Source: Flavobacteriia bacterium (GTDB lineage Bacteria; Bacteroidota; Bacteroidia; Flavobacteriales_D; Crocinitomicaceae). Taken from it: a DNA stretch of 64,000 nt. Position numbers and translations under genes: made by a program. Position 1 is the first letter of the stretch. Every line of letters starts with the position of its first letter. The stretch covers positions 99,239 through 163,238 of the forward strand of contig CANFHU010000003.1 in assembly GCA_947446925.1 (NCBI GenBank). The letters run 5' to 3'. Shown here in pieces: positions 40,358 to 49,130 of this stretch. The notes beneath the pieces are model-generated. The model saw only the letters and a program-made list of their open reading frames with translations. It was not told the origin of the DNA and did no database searches.

Positions 40358-41060
40358 CTTTCAATATTGGAATTACAGAAGTTTGATTTGGTGTCAAACA
40401 GTAATGAACGTCTTTGTTTAGATTTAATTTTTTTAATCTTCTTCGATGGGAACTGGATTTAATAAACCCAAGATGATTTTTTTTGGCAGATTCGTATAAA
40501 TATTTTGCAGCGATAGATGAATCTTCTGTCGAGTAATAATTTCCTGTTTTAATTAATTTTTCAGTAATTGCACCAGCACAAATTGTATCTTCTAAATTAA
40601 AATTGTCTTGCCAACCCGAACAGAGACAAACAACATCTTTTTTTTGTTTAATAATCCAGTTACAGATTGCATCTAAATTTAAAAATGACGCAACTAAAAC
40701 AATTTCAGCATCTTTCGCAACATCTAGTGATCGAGTTCCATTGGTTGTAGTTAAAACAATATCTTTTCCTTTGAAGTCAGGATTCATATAACTAAAAGGA
40801 GAATTTCCAAAATCAAAACCTTCTACAATTTGTCCTTTTCGTTCAGCTCCTGCTAAAAAACCTTTTTGTTTATATTCCCACGCTTCTTCAATTGTTGGAA
40901 CTGGAATGATAGAATTTACACCATATTCGAAGGCTGCACAAATTGCAGATGTTGCTCTTAATACATCAATTACAACAACAATGTTAAAATCATTTTTGAA
41001 ATGTTCGTATCCACCAGGCGTGAAACACACTTCAATACGTTTTCTAGTTTCTTTGCTCAT
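40335..41060 (-). CDS. comB: 2-phosphosulfolactate phosphatase ComB
   Basis: ComB removes phosphate from 2-phosphosulfolactate, giving sulfolactate. Family segments are VVVIDVLRATSAICAAFEYGVNSIIPVPTIEEA, GAERKGQIVEGFDFGNSPF, IVLTTTNGTRSLDVAKDAEIVLVASFLNLDAI and CSGWQDNFNLEDTICAGAI, with Asp/Glu groups suited to Mg binding. The 241-aa length is typical. First known in coenzyme M synthesis in methanogens, ComB homologues also occur in many bacteria that lack coenzyme M. No ComA or sulfolactate gene is nearby. It overlaps both the DUF3817 gene (17 bases) and the phospholipase-like gene (23 bases). Confidence 0.9.
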   Translation of the reverse strand: MSKETRKRIEVCFTPGGYEHFKNDFNIVVVIDVLRATSAICAAFEYGVNSIIPVPTIEEAWEYKQKGFLAGAERKGQIVEGFDFGNSPFSYMNPDFKGKDIVLTTTNGTRSLDVAKDAEIVLVASFLNLDAICNWIIKQKKDVVCLCSGWQDNFNLEDTICAGAITEKLIKTGNYYSTEDSSIAAKYLYESAKKNHLGFIKSSSHRRRLKKLNLNKDVHYCLTPNQTSVIPILKDGKLVKL

Positions 41061-41346
41061 TATTTAATATCTTTTTTTCAGCGATAAAAGTACCAAAGGG
41101 TATAACGGAAGCTAAATATAGTAATGTCTTCGTTTTCCATGTCCATTTTTCTGTTCTTGCATTAATAAAGACTAGTAGAATGTACAAGATAAATAATATT
41201 CCATGGCTCATTCCAACTATTTTATTTGGCCATTGGTAGTTGTATATTTTTTTTAACGGAACTGTAATTGCAAAAAGTAAATAACTAATACCTTCTAGGA
41301 TTGCAATTATTTTTAATAAGTTTAATTGTTTTGGTTTCATTTTCAT
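41044..41346 (-). CDS. DUF3817 small membrane protein
   Basis: This 100-aa protein has three transmembrane helices and the DUF3817 layout: LLKIIAILEGISYLLFAITVPLKKI, then GMSHGILFILYILLVF with its conserved GxxHGxLF pattern, and a C-terminal helix ending in FGTFIAEKKIL. Family function is unknown. A second ATG two codons later is an alternative start. It sits between a T9SS cargo gene (one base away) and comB (17-base overlap), so it is surely part of the same transcript. Confidence 0.85.
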   Translation of the reverse strand: MKMKPKQLNLLKIIAILEGISYLLFAITVPLKKIYNYQWPNKIVGMSHGILFILYILLVFINARTEKWTWKTKTLLYLASVIPFGTFIAEKKILNNEQRN

Positions 41347-41347
41347 T

Positions 41348-43408
41348 TTAATTGATTAAAGTTACAAATCCATGTTCGATGTATTCTTTGTTATCTCCGT
41401 CTAAATATCGAATTATATACATGTAATTACCATTTGGGGACATTTCATTTCCAAAATAACCGTCCCAACCAATTTTATAGTCAACACTTCTAAAAACAGG
41501 TTGGCCCCAGCGATTAATAACGGTTAAACTATATTCATTTGGTTCGAATATGGTTATTACAGGATGAAAAATTGGGTTTTTACCATTTGGAGTAAAAGTA
41601 TTTGGTACAAAAATCAACGGTTTAAACGTAGTACAAACTTCATTTGTATTTGCAATTTCAGGTTGCTTATATAAATTTTCAGTTTCGATTCCAGTGATAT
41701 AATAACAAACTTGTCCTTTAAATTCATTTAAGTTAAGAAGGTTGTCTTGGTATGAAAGTTGGTAATTTGGCAAAATAACTAAAGGATTAGGGTCATAAAC
41801 GCCATTTAATTTTCGATAGACGGCATAATTGAGAATGGTGCCATTAAATCCTATATATGGAGACCATGAAAGGTTTACTTTCAAATTATCATTATCATTT
41901 TGTTTGTTTTCAATTTTAAGTAACATGCTCGTAACTTCGTTTCCATATGTTGTTTTATTCCCACAACTATCGATGATTCTTGTGCGATATGTATACGTTT
42001 CGAAATTTGACTCTACAAGAGAGTCTGTAAAATAAAGGATAGAATTAGTGACTTCTTTTCGGGATATTTCTTTGAAAATTCCAGATTTGTTTTTTTTCTC
42101 TAGTATTATTTTGGATACTCCACCTACTGGATCTATCAGGTGTTCGATTTGTATGGCTTTATACATCACTTTTGCAACTTTCGTGTAGTTGTATTTTGGA
42201 AGGCTAGGAGCTTGTGCAAATAAAAATATCGGATTTGAAAAAGCTTTTATATTATCTTTATTTATTGCTTCGATGATAAACGCATAATTTTTAAATCCAA
42301 TTAATGTATCGTTGTAGTATTGATTCACGGTTGAATCTCTTAATTTCCAATTTCCATTATCTATTTTGTAGTAAATTTTGTAGTTTGTTATATCCTCCCA
42401 GCCTATATATTTAGACCAATTTAGTGAGATAACCCGATTACAAATGGTATACGTGTTTTTTAAATTGAAACTTGTGTGTGGTTGAGAATTACCTGATAAT
42501 TGGTTGTTGGGCGGACTAGATGAGATGCAAGAGTCGTATGCGGCAATACTAAAGGTTATTGCAGAATTATAAGGTGCGTTTACTAAATTATAGGATAAAG
42601 GTTCTATATTCTTTTTTGTTTCTACGCTATCTAAAAATGAAAGTGGAGAATTATCATAGCCAATTTTCAATAGATATCCTTGAACATCTCTGGCAGGATT
42701 TTTATACCAGTTGACAGTGATGCCTTTTTTTAAGGTATCGTAAGTTATCGATTTAATTACGGGGATTGTTGGAGGAATTACATCTTTGAAATTATCTCCT
42801 TTTAGATTTGAATAGGTAGTACATCCTTCTTGTTTTATGGAGATTCGGTAATTGAGGTATGCGGAACACACATCAATCGTGTCGGTATAAATGTTGCATG
42901 TATTTTTTACAGAATCACGGTCACTCCAACCAAATTTAGGATGTTCTCGTTCCACATGAAAGAAATTTGCGTTGTAGTTTGATGGATTAGTCCATGTCAA
43001 AGAAGCGCGACCATCCGTTTGGTTATTTAATTGTAAATCAATAGTTTTTACCGTATCTCCAAAGTTAATTACTTCCACGCCGTTACATAATGAAACAACA
43101 CCAACATAAAATTCACTATTTGCAAAGAAACTATTTATTCTAGTGTTGTTGTTATTTGTGAAAGTCGGAATAGAAACAATTGCACCATTCGTTCCTAATC
43201 GATATACTTCATAACGTACAAAAATATTATTAGGGTCTGTAGGTTTTGTCCATGATAGTGTTAGATCTCCATTGGTTTCTGTTGTAGTACATGTCGAATT
43301 TGGCCCGGGTAAAGCACATCCTCGCACAGGTTTGTTTGTCTGAGCAATTGAAAAAATTGACAAAGTACTAATGAAAAAAATGCATATTTTTTCTAACACA
43401 CGTTTCAT
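41348..43408 (-). CDS. T9SS type B cargo protein with fibronectin III-like repeats, 686 aa
   Basis: A signal peptide (to about SIAQ, residue 22) is followed by four to five Fn3-like domains (recognisable WTKP, WTNPSNYN, NWYKNPARDVQGYLLKIG, NWSKYIGWEDITNYKIYYKI and SWSPYIGFNGTILNYAVYRKL). The C-terminal 90 residues are the gliding-motility-associated/CHU_C sorting domain: FVPNTFTPNGKNPIFHP, VINRWGQPVF, IGWDGYFGNEMSPNGNYMYII. Such domains direct export by the type IX system and surface attachment. It is the fourth gene of a seven-gene leftward cluster downstream of an M16 peptidase pair, six bases from the inactive M16 gene. Confidence 0.9.
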   Translation of the reverse strand: MKRVLEKICIFFISTLSIFSIAQTNKPVRGCALPGPNSTCTTTETNGDLTLSWTKPTDPNNIFVRYEVYRLGTNGAIVSIPTFTNNNNTRINSFFANSEFYVGVVSLCNGVEVINFGDTVKTIDLQLNNQTDGRASLTWTNPSNYNANFFHVEREHPKFGWSDRDSVKNTCNIYTDTIDVCSAYLNYRISIKQEGCTTYSNLKGDNFKDVIPPTIPVIKSITYDTLKKGITVNWYKNPARDVQGYLLKIGYDNSPLSFLDSVETKKNIEPLSYNLVNAPYNSAITFSIAAYDSCISSSPPNNQLSGNSQPHTSFNLKNTYTICNRVISLNWSKYIGWEDITNYKIYYKIDNGNWKLRDSTVNQYYNDTLIGFKNYAFIIEAINKDNIKAFSNPIFLFAQAPSLPKYNYTKVAKVMYKAIQIEHLIDPVGGVSKIILEKKNKSGIFKEISRKEVTNSILYFTDSLVESNFETYTYRTRIIDSCGNKTTYGNEVTSMLLKIENKQNDNDNLKVNLSWSPYIGFNGTILNYAVYRKLNGVYDPNPLVILPNYQLSYQDNLLNLNEFKGQVCYYITGIETENLYKQPEIANTNEVCTTFKPLIFVPNTFTPNGKNPIFHPVITIFEPNEYSLTVINRWGQPVFRSVDYKIGWDGYFGNEMSPNGNYMYIIRYLDGDNKEYIEHGFVTLIN

Positions 43409-43414
43409 GTAAAA

Positions 43415-44683
43415 TTAGTTACTCGAACCAGCTGTTATAATTGTTAATGACTCCCATGATAAATATTGACAGGCAATTTGTTTTAATTCTTCCGCAGTGA
43501 TTGTGTTGACTCGTTGTATAAAATCAGCATAAAATTCAAAACCTAATCCCTGTAATTGAACAGACATAAACAAATCCATCATTGCATTTGGTCCATCTGC
43601 ATGTTTTAGTAATTGACCTAACAAATAATTTTTTACCAAGGTTAATTCCTCTTCTTCTACTAGTTCATTTTGTAAACGTTCAATTTCTAATTTTATTTCA
43701 TGCAATGTCGCAGAAACAAATTCTTTTCCTACTTCTGTCGCGATAATAAAATAACCTGTTTTGTTTGCCTCCGAAAGTCCACTCCCAATTCCATAAGTAT
43801 ACCCTTTATCTTCCCGAATATTTGACATTAATCTACTTCCGAAATAATCACCAAGGATGGTTTGTAGTATTTGAAAATCAATAAATTCCGGATTGGTTTT
43901 GTTGAATAATGGCATTCCTATACGAATTGCAGTTTGGACTGCATCTTCTTTTTCTATATGAAAGACACCTTTATTGTTAATGAATTTTTTTTCGTATGTT
44001 GGTATTGATTGTGTAGTTAATGGGGTTACTTTATTTTGTAGGTAGTTTACAAAATCTTGTTCCATATTTCCTACCAATACCACTTTCAATAACCCATTAA
44101 GGTAAAATTCTTGATGAAATTTTTGAAGACCTTCTACCGTAATTGCATCGTAATCTTTTAATTCAATTTGTCGAGCATAATTTGGTGAATTGGCAAAAAG
44201 CTGTTTTTGAAATTCTCTTCGTGCTAGGATATTTACTTTTTCACTTGCAATTAAATATTGTTGTTTTTTTTCACGAATATTATCTGCTACCTCTTGTTCT
44301 TGGAAACACACGTTTTGAATTGAATCAATTACTAATTCAACTGCAGCTTTAGCGTTTTTTCTTAGACAATAAAGAGAAATGATAGCAATTTCCTGCCCTA
44401 ATTCTTGATCAATAAAAGCACCTAATCCATCTAATTCTTCATGAATTTGAGTACTTGTTTTAGATGGAGTTCCTGAAAATATTAAATTATTAACGCTTCC
44501 TGCTATTTTTTCGTTACTTCTAATGGATCCTGCATTAAAATGAAATTCTATACGTGTCGTTTCATCCAATACAGCGTTCATCCAATACATTTTTGCAAAT
44601 GGATTAATTTCAATAACTGTTGGTTCAACGAAATTAATTTTAGTAATTGGAAATAATGGAGGTTGTAATGTTCTATCTATCAT
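43415..44683 (-). CDS. M16-family peptidase-like protein lacking the zinc motif (partner subunit)
   Basis: The 422-aa protein has the M16 layout of two homologous roughly 210-residue halves. At the place of the zinc-binding HxxEH motif it reads SVNNLIFSGTP, so the catalytic His-His-Glu set is missing. It retains the family C-terminal features, such as FGSRLMSNIREDKGYTYGIGS, whose R and Y residues shape the substrate cleft in active partners. It is probably the non-catalytic half of a heterodimer with the product of the adjacent gene, as in other bacterial M16 pairs. It lies one base after that gene. Confidence 0.9.
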   Translation of the reverse strand: MIDRTLQPPLFPITKINFVEPTVIEINPFAKMYWMNAVLDETTRIEFHFNAGSIRSNEKIAGSVNNLIFSGTPSKTSTQIHEELDGLGAFIDQELGQEIAIISLYCLRKNAKAAVELVIDSIQNVCFQEQEVADNIREKKQQYLIASEKVNILARREFQKQLFANSPNYARQIELKDYDAITVEGLQKFHQEFYLNGLLKVVLVGNMEQDFVNYLQNKVTPLTTQSIPTYEKKFINNKGVFHIEKEDAVQTAIRIGMPLFNKTNPEFIDFQILQTILGDYFGSRLMSNIREDKGYTYGIGSGLSEANKTGYFIIATEVGKEFVSATLHEIKLEIERLQNELVEEEELTLVKNYLLGQLLKHADGPNAMMDLFMSVQLQGLGFEFYADFIQRVNTITAEELKQIACQYLSWESLTIITAGSSN

Positions 44684-44684
44684 A

Positions 44685-45920
44685 TTAAATTGCTTTAACT
44701 TTTAATAAAGTACAGTTATTTTCTTGTAGTATTTCATTTGCAACTGCTTGTATGTGTTCTGCTTGAATTTTATCATACAAAATAGCTTCTTCGTTAATGC
44801 CATTCGCGTCTCCAAGTAATTCGAAATAACAAAGGTTCATAGTTCTATTTAATAATCCTTGTTCTTGAAATTCTTTTGCAGTACGAATTTTATTTTTTAG
44901 TCTATTTAATTCTTCGTTTGATAATTGGAAGTTTTTTATTTCAGATAAAACAACCCAAATTGCATGCTCGACTTCTTCGAATGTTTTTCCTTCGGATAAT
45001 TTTCCCTCAATAACTAATAAGCCATTGTCTAAAGAACCAGAAATGTATGCGTTAATTTCTGTTACTAATTTTTGTTCTTTTTGAATTTTGGTGTAAAGTC
45101 TAGAAGATTTGTCACGACCCAATGCATCTGAAAGTACATCTACAACATAGTATTCGATGGATTTACGTTCAGGCATCTTGAAAGCGAAATAAAAAGCATC
45201 CGATGGAACATTTCGTTCGATTGTTTTTTCCTTTTTACTAGTTTGTTTAGGCTCTTGAGGTAATAAGCGTGCTGGTTTGATACCACTAGGAATATTTCCA
45301 AACCATTTTTCTGTGAGCGTTTTTATTGTTTCTATTTCGAAATTTCCTGCGATGCATAGAATTGCATTACTTGGACAGTAATGTTTTTTAAAGAAACTTT
45401 TCACATCTTCCATGGTTGCGTCCTCGATGTGTTTTAATTCTTTTCCAATCGTTGCCCATTTATACGGGTGTACCTCATAGGCAAGAGGTCTTAATTCCAG
45501 CCAAACATCTCCATAGGGTTGATTCAAGTATCGTTGTTTGAATTCTTCCATTACAACACTACGTTGTGTTTCGAGACTTTTATCGGTAAATGCTAGGGAA
45601 AGCATTCTATCGGATTCTAGCCATAATGCTGTTTCTATATTTTGCGCTGGAATAACATCATAGTAGTTTGTTATGTCATTGGATGTAAATGCATTACTTT
45701 CTCCTCCTGCATTTTGAAGTGGTGCATCAAAATCAGGGATGTTTATTGACCCGCCAAACATTAAGTGTTCAAATAAATGGGCAAATCCTGTTTTGTTTTC
45801 ATCTTCATCCCTTGCACCTACATCGTATAATGTATTTACGACAGCAAGTGGTGTAGTAATATCTTTGTGGAAAATAACGCGTAATCCATTTTCTAGTGTA
45901 AATCGTTCAAATTGAATCAT
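44685..45920 (-). CDS. M16-family zinc metallopeptidase (catalytic subunit)
   Basis: It carries the inverted zinc-binding motif HLFEH at residues 48-52, with the third ligand expected among the Glu residues of ETQRSVVMEEFKQRY about 75 residues later. It continues through the family middle segment NAILCIAGNFEIETIKTLTEKWFGNIPSG. No signal peptide is visible, so it is probably cytosolic or periplasmic by an unknown route. At 411 aa it is the small bacterial (PqqL/mitochondrial-processing-like) type. It is one base before the inactive paralogue and overlaps the flavin-oxidoreductase gene upstream by one base. Confidence 0.93.
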   Translation of the reverse strand: MIQFERFTLENGLRVIFHKDITTPLAVVNTLYDVGARDEDENKTGFAHLFEHLMFGGSINIPDFDAPLQNAGGESNAFTSNDITNYYDVIPAQNIETALWLESDRMLSLAFTDKSLETQRSVVMEEFKQRYLNQPYGDVWLELRPLAYEVHPYKWATIGKELKHIEDATMEDVKSFFKKHYCPSNAILCIAGNFEIETIKTLTEKWFGNIPSGIKPARLLPQEPKQTSKKEKTIERNVPSDAFYFAFKMPERKSIEYYVVDVLSDALGRDKSSRLYTKIQKEQKLVTEINAYISGSLDNGLLVIEGKLSEGKTFEEVEHAIWVVLSEIKNFQLSNEELNRLKNKIRTAKEFQEQGLLNRTMNLCYFELLGDANGINEEAILYDKIQAEHIQAVANEILQENNCTLLKVKAI

Positions 45921-46873
45921 TAAAATTGATATTTAGAGGATTGTTGTTCTTTTATTGTTTGTTGAAATTCGGTAATAATTTCGGTAATAATTTCTTTTGC
46001 AGGCTTTATTTCTTGAATTAAACTTGCTATCTGCCCAATTTCAAGTTCACCTTCTACGAGGTCACCTTCATACATTCCTTTTTTTGCACGACCTCTTCCC
46101 AAGATAGTTTCTAATTCTTGGATAGTAGCATCTTTTTTATACGCATCTTCAAGTTGATTAAAAAAAGTGTTTTTTAGTAATCTTACTGGTGTTAATTCTT
46201 TGAGAGTTAATAGTGTATCTCCTTCATTTGCTTTTAAAATAGCTTCTTTAAAGGATATGTGTGCACTTGATTCCGTGGAAGTTACAAATCTACTTCCGAT
46301 TTGTACACCGTCTGCACCAAGGTTCATAACTGCAAGCATCGTTTTTCCTGTTCCTATACCACCCGCAGCAATTAAAGGTATTTGAATGTGTTGCGCAATA
46401 TTTGGAATTAAACATAAGGTTGTAGTTTCATCTCTACCATTATGTCCACCTGCCTCGAAACCTTCTGCAACAACTGCATTTACTCCAGCTTCTTGCGCTT
46501 TTAATGCAAATTTTAAACTGGAAACCACATGGATTACTATACAGCCATGTTCTTGTAGTTTTTTTGTCCAAATTTTAGGATTACCAGCAGAAGTAATAAC
46601 AACTGGTACTTTATGTTTTATAATTGTTTCGATATGTTTTTCAATAGCTGGATATAGCATTGGAAGATTTACGCCAAAAGGTTTCTGGGTCGTTTCTTTA
46701 CAACGTATGATTTGACGATCTAATTCTTCCGGATACATGGATCCAGCACCAATAACTCCAAGTCCACCAGAATTACTAACTGCGGATGCTAATTCCCATC
46801 CGGAGCACCAAATCATACCTGCCTGAATGATAGGGTATTGAATATTTAATAATGTACAAATTTTATTTTTCAT
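45920..46873 (-). CDS. Nitronate monooxygenase / FabK-like flavin oxidoreductase
   Basis: This TIM-barrel FMN enzyme family covers nitronate monooxygenases and FabK-type enoyl-ACP reductases. The ATG at 46873 starts MKNKICTLLNIQYPIIQAGM; an ATG at 46924 would add 17 hydrophobic residues. Diagnostic stretches are SNSGGLGVIGAGSM, VITSAGNPKIW, VNAVVAEGFEAGGHNG (its EAGGH resembles FabK), and IPLIAAGGIGTGKTMLAVMNLGADGVQIGSRFVTS. At 317 aa both classes fit, and sequence alone does not separate nitronate oxidation from enoyl-ACP reduction. It is the first gene of the leftward M16/T9SS/comB cluster. Confidence 0.9.
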   Translation of the reverse strand: MKNKICTLLNIQYPIIQAGMIWCSGWELASAVSNSGGLGVIGAGSMYPEELDRQIIRCKETTQKPFGVNLPMLYPAIEKHIETIIKHKVPVVITSAGNPKIWTKKLQEHGCIVIHVVSSLKFALKAQEAGVNAVVAEGFEAGGHNGRDETTTLCLIPNIAQHIQIPLIAAGGIGTGKTMLAVMNLGADGVQIGSRFVTSTESSAHISFKEAILKANEGDTLLTLKELTPVRLLKNTFFNQLEDAYKKDATIQELETILGRGRAKKGMYEGDLVEGELEIGQIASLIQEIKPAKEIITEIITEFQQTIKEQQSSKYQF

Positions 46874-46957
46874 ACCAGTATTTAGAGAACAAACCACGAA
46901 AATACAAAAGAGAATGTAAATCAACTCCTATGTTGGTATAAGTTTTAGGTATGTAAA

Positions 46958-46988
46958 TTGTGTATAACATCGATTACTTGTACATTTG
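46958..46988 (+). promoter_or_regulatory. Promoter of menA: TTG, 20-base spacer, TACATTTG
   Basis: TTG at 46958-46960 and TACATTTG at 46981-46988 are separated by 20 bases, a good fit to the Bacteroidota -33/-7 pair. The element ends 14 bases before the ATG at 47003, which it supports over an in-frame ATG at 46958. Confidence 0.6.
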
Positions 46989-47002
46989 AGCAAAAAAGTA
47001 CT

Positions 47003-47899
47003 ATGAAAATTAAATCTTGGATAAGTGCATTTCGTTTACGCACACTACCTTTATCAATGTCCGGAATTATATTAGGTTCCTTTTTAGCAAAGGAACATGG
47101 GGATTGGAATGTGTCTGTTTTTATTTTTGCATTACTAACAACCTTGTTTTTTCAGGTATTATCTAATTTAGCAAATGATTTAGGCGATTCACAGAAGGGG
47201 ACAGATAATGAACATCGTGTTGGTCCTATGCGTGCGGTACAGTCTGGAGAGATTTCGCACTTTCAAATGAAAATAGCGGTTGTTGTTTTTACGATTCTTT
47301 CCTTGCTATCAGCAGCATATCTGATTAAAATTAGTTCGGTTGGTATGGATCAAGAAATGATTTTAATCTATGGAGTTTTAGCAATTATGTCTATTGCTGC
47401 CGCTGTGATGTACACGGTAGGGAAACGGGCTTATGGTTACAATGGCTTTGGTGATCTTTTCGTGTTTATTTTCTTTGGTTTAGTTAGTGTACTTGGAAGT
47501 TACACCTTGTATACCAAACAGTTTGATTTAGAGGTTGTTTTTCCTGCGATTACGATTGGTCTGTTAAGTACAGCGGTACTGAATTTAAATAATATGCGTG
47601 ATCGAATTAACGATTCTAATGCGGGTAAGAATACCATTGTTGTTAAAATCGGGAAGGACCGAGCTAAAAAATATCATTTGTTTTTAGTGCTTACAGCAAT
47701 TGTTTCTTTAATTTTCGCGATTAGCCATTTTGGCTATTATCAGTATGTTTTTTTGTTGCCTGTTGGCTTTTTAAGTGCACATTTGAAAAAGGTAATTGCT
47801 ACTCAGGAAGAGAAAGATTTCGATCCAGAATTAAAAAAAGTAGCGCTAACAACATTTGGAATTTCAATTCTTTATGCAATTCTCTCATTTATCCACTAA
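47003..47899 (+). CDS. menA: 1,4-dihydroxy-2-naphthoate polyprenyltransferase MenA
   Basis: MenA attaches the isoprenoid tail to DHNA in menaquinone synthesis at the inner membrane. The 298-aa protein has eight to nine transmembrane helices. The prenyl-diphosphate-binding NLANDLGDSQKGTDNEHRVGPMRAVQSG (Asp-rich motif) is near residue 55. A second site, NLNNMRDRINDSNAGKNTIVVKIG, is near 195, both typical of the UbiA superfamily MenA type. The N-terminus KIKSWISAFRLRTLPLSMSGI is also conserved. It is transcribed with menC about 95 bases downstream. Confidence 0.95.
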   Translation: MKIKSWISAFRLRTLPLSMSGIILGSFLAKEHGDWNVSVFIFALLTTLFFQVLSNLANDLGDSQKGTDNEHRVGPMRAVQSGEISHFQMKIAVVVFTILSLLSAAYLIKISSVGMDQEMILIYGVLAIMSIAAAVMYTVGKRAYGYNGFGDLFVFIFFGLVSVLGSYTLYTKQFDLEVVFPAITIGLLSTAVLNLNNMRDRINDSNAGKNTIVVKIGKDRAKKYHLFLVLTAIVSLIFAISHFGYYQYVFLLPVGFLSAHLKKVIATQEEKDFDPELKKVALTTFGISILYAILSFIH

Positions 47900-47911
47900 C
47901 TCTTATATTCT

Positions 47912-47991
47912 AATTTTTCAATTTTTCAATCTTTCAATTTGTAATCTGTTAACCTGTTAATTTCTAACCTGTCAATCTATAATTTTCAACC
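47912..47991 (+). repeat. Degenerate short repeats between menA and menC
   Basis: About 80 bases of imperfect tandem units built on TTTTTCAA and AACCTGTTAAT/TAACCTGTCAAT. Three TTTCAAT-type units are followed by three CTGTTAA/CTGTCAA units. It lies just before the menC ATG and contains no ORF. Its function is unknown. Confidence 0.5.
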
Positions 47992-47993
47992 CA

Positions 47994-49034
47994 ATGTCTT
48001 ACAAAGCTTCGTTTAACAAAAAAACGTTTCTATTCAAACAGCCTAGCGGAACTTCGCGAGGTGTATTGACTGAAAAACATGCATGGTTTATTTCGCTTTC
48101 TGAGCTCAACACAGGTAACTCTGAGACTGTCGAAGAGTCCCTCGGTGAATGTTCCATAATTCCAGGTCTTTCTCCTGATTTTGTTGATTTTGATTCTTAC
48201 GAAAAGAAACTTAAAGAAGTTTGTGAAAACATCACTTATTACATTGAAAATCTTTCCGAATTAGAGCAGTATCCATCTATTTTATTTGGTGTTGAAACCG
48301 CTTTGTTAGGTTTGAAAATTCAGGATGAACATAAATTATTTGATACACCATTTACACGAGGAGAAATAGGTATTCCAATTAATGGTTTGATTTGGATGGG
48401 GTCTAAAGAATTTATGCTGCAGCAAATAGAAGAGAAGGTAAAAGTAGGTTTTTCCTGTTTGAAATTGAAAATTGGTGCATTAGATTTCGATACGGAATTA
48501 GAAATACTAGCTTCGATTCGAAAACGATTTTCAGCATCTGATATTGAACTTCGTGTGGATGCGAATGGTGCATTTTCTCTTTCAGATGTTTTTTACAAAC
48601 TAGAAAGATTGTCAAAATTTCATTTACATTCTATTGAACAACCGATTAAAGCTGGTCAATGGAAAGAAATGGCTAAAATTTGTGATGCAACCCCATTACC
48701 TATTGCTTTAGATGAAGAATTAATTGGTGTGATTGGAAGAAATAAAAAAACAGACTTAATACAATTAATTAATCCTCAATATATTATATTGAAACCGAGT
48801 TTACATGGTGGTATACTAGGAACTAAAGAATGGATTCAAATAGCAAATGCAAATTCTATCCCTTGGTGGATGACATCTGCTCTTGAATCTAATGTGGGAT
48901 TAAACTGTGTTTCGCAATTCGCTTCAACCTTTGAGAATTCTTTACCTCAAGGACTTGGAACAGGTGGCTTATATGAAAATAATACTCCTTCCAAGTTATT
49001 TATTGAGGGTGGACATATATTTATGAGTCACTGA
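47994..49034 (+). CDS. menC: o-Succinylbenzoate synthase MenC
   Basis: MenC dehydrates SHCHC to o-succinylbenzoate in menaquinone synthesis. It has the enolase-superfamily catalytic set: Lys pair in CLKLKIG, Asp in ELRVDANGAF, Glu in SIEQPI, a third Mg ligand in LDEELIG, and a late Lys in YIILKPSLHGG. The C-terminal WWMTSALESNVGLNCVSQFAS is a MenC hallmark. At 346 aa it is the right size. It is downstream of menA; other men genes are not in this window. The protein fits the known MenC branch better than the muconate or racemase branches. Confidence 0.93.
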   Translation: MSYKASFNKKTFLFKQPSGTSRGVLTEKHAWFISLSELNTGNSETVEESLGECSIIPGLSPDFVDFDSYEKKLKEVCENITYYIENLSELEQYPSILFGVETALLGLKIQDEHKLFDTPFTRGEIGIPINGLIWMGSKEFMLQQIEEKVKVGFSCLKLKIGALDFDTELEILASIRKRFSASDIELRVDANGAFSLSDVFYKLERLSKFHLHSIEQPIKAGQWKEMAKICDATPLPIALDEELIGVIGRNKKTDLIQLINPQYIILKPSLHGGILGTKEWIQIANANSIPWWMTSALESNVGLNCVSQFASTFENSLPQGLGTGGLYENNTPSKLFIEGGHIFMSH

Positions 49035-49130
49035 AAACACGTGCTTTTTCAAGTTTTTTTGGTAAATTTGGCAACCTTGAAGATTTTTTTAAGTCTTTTA
49101 TTTATAGAATAAATAATTCAATCATATCGT

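Noticed and set aside
46386..46715. 109-codon + strand frame inside the nitronate monooxygenase-like gene
   Set aside because: Antisense shadow, no family similarity seen.
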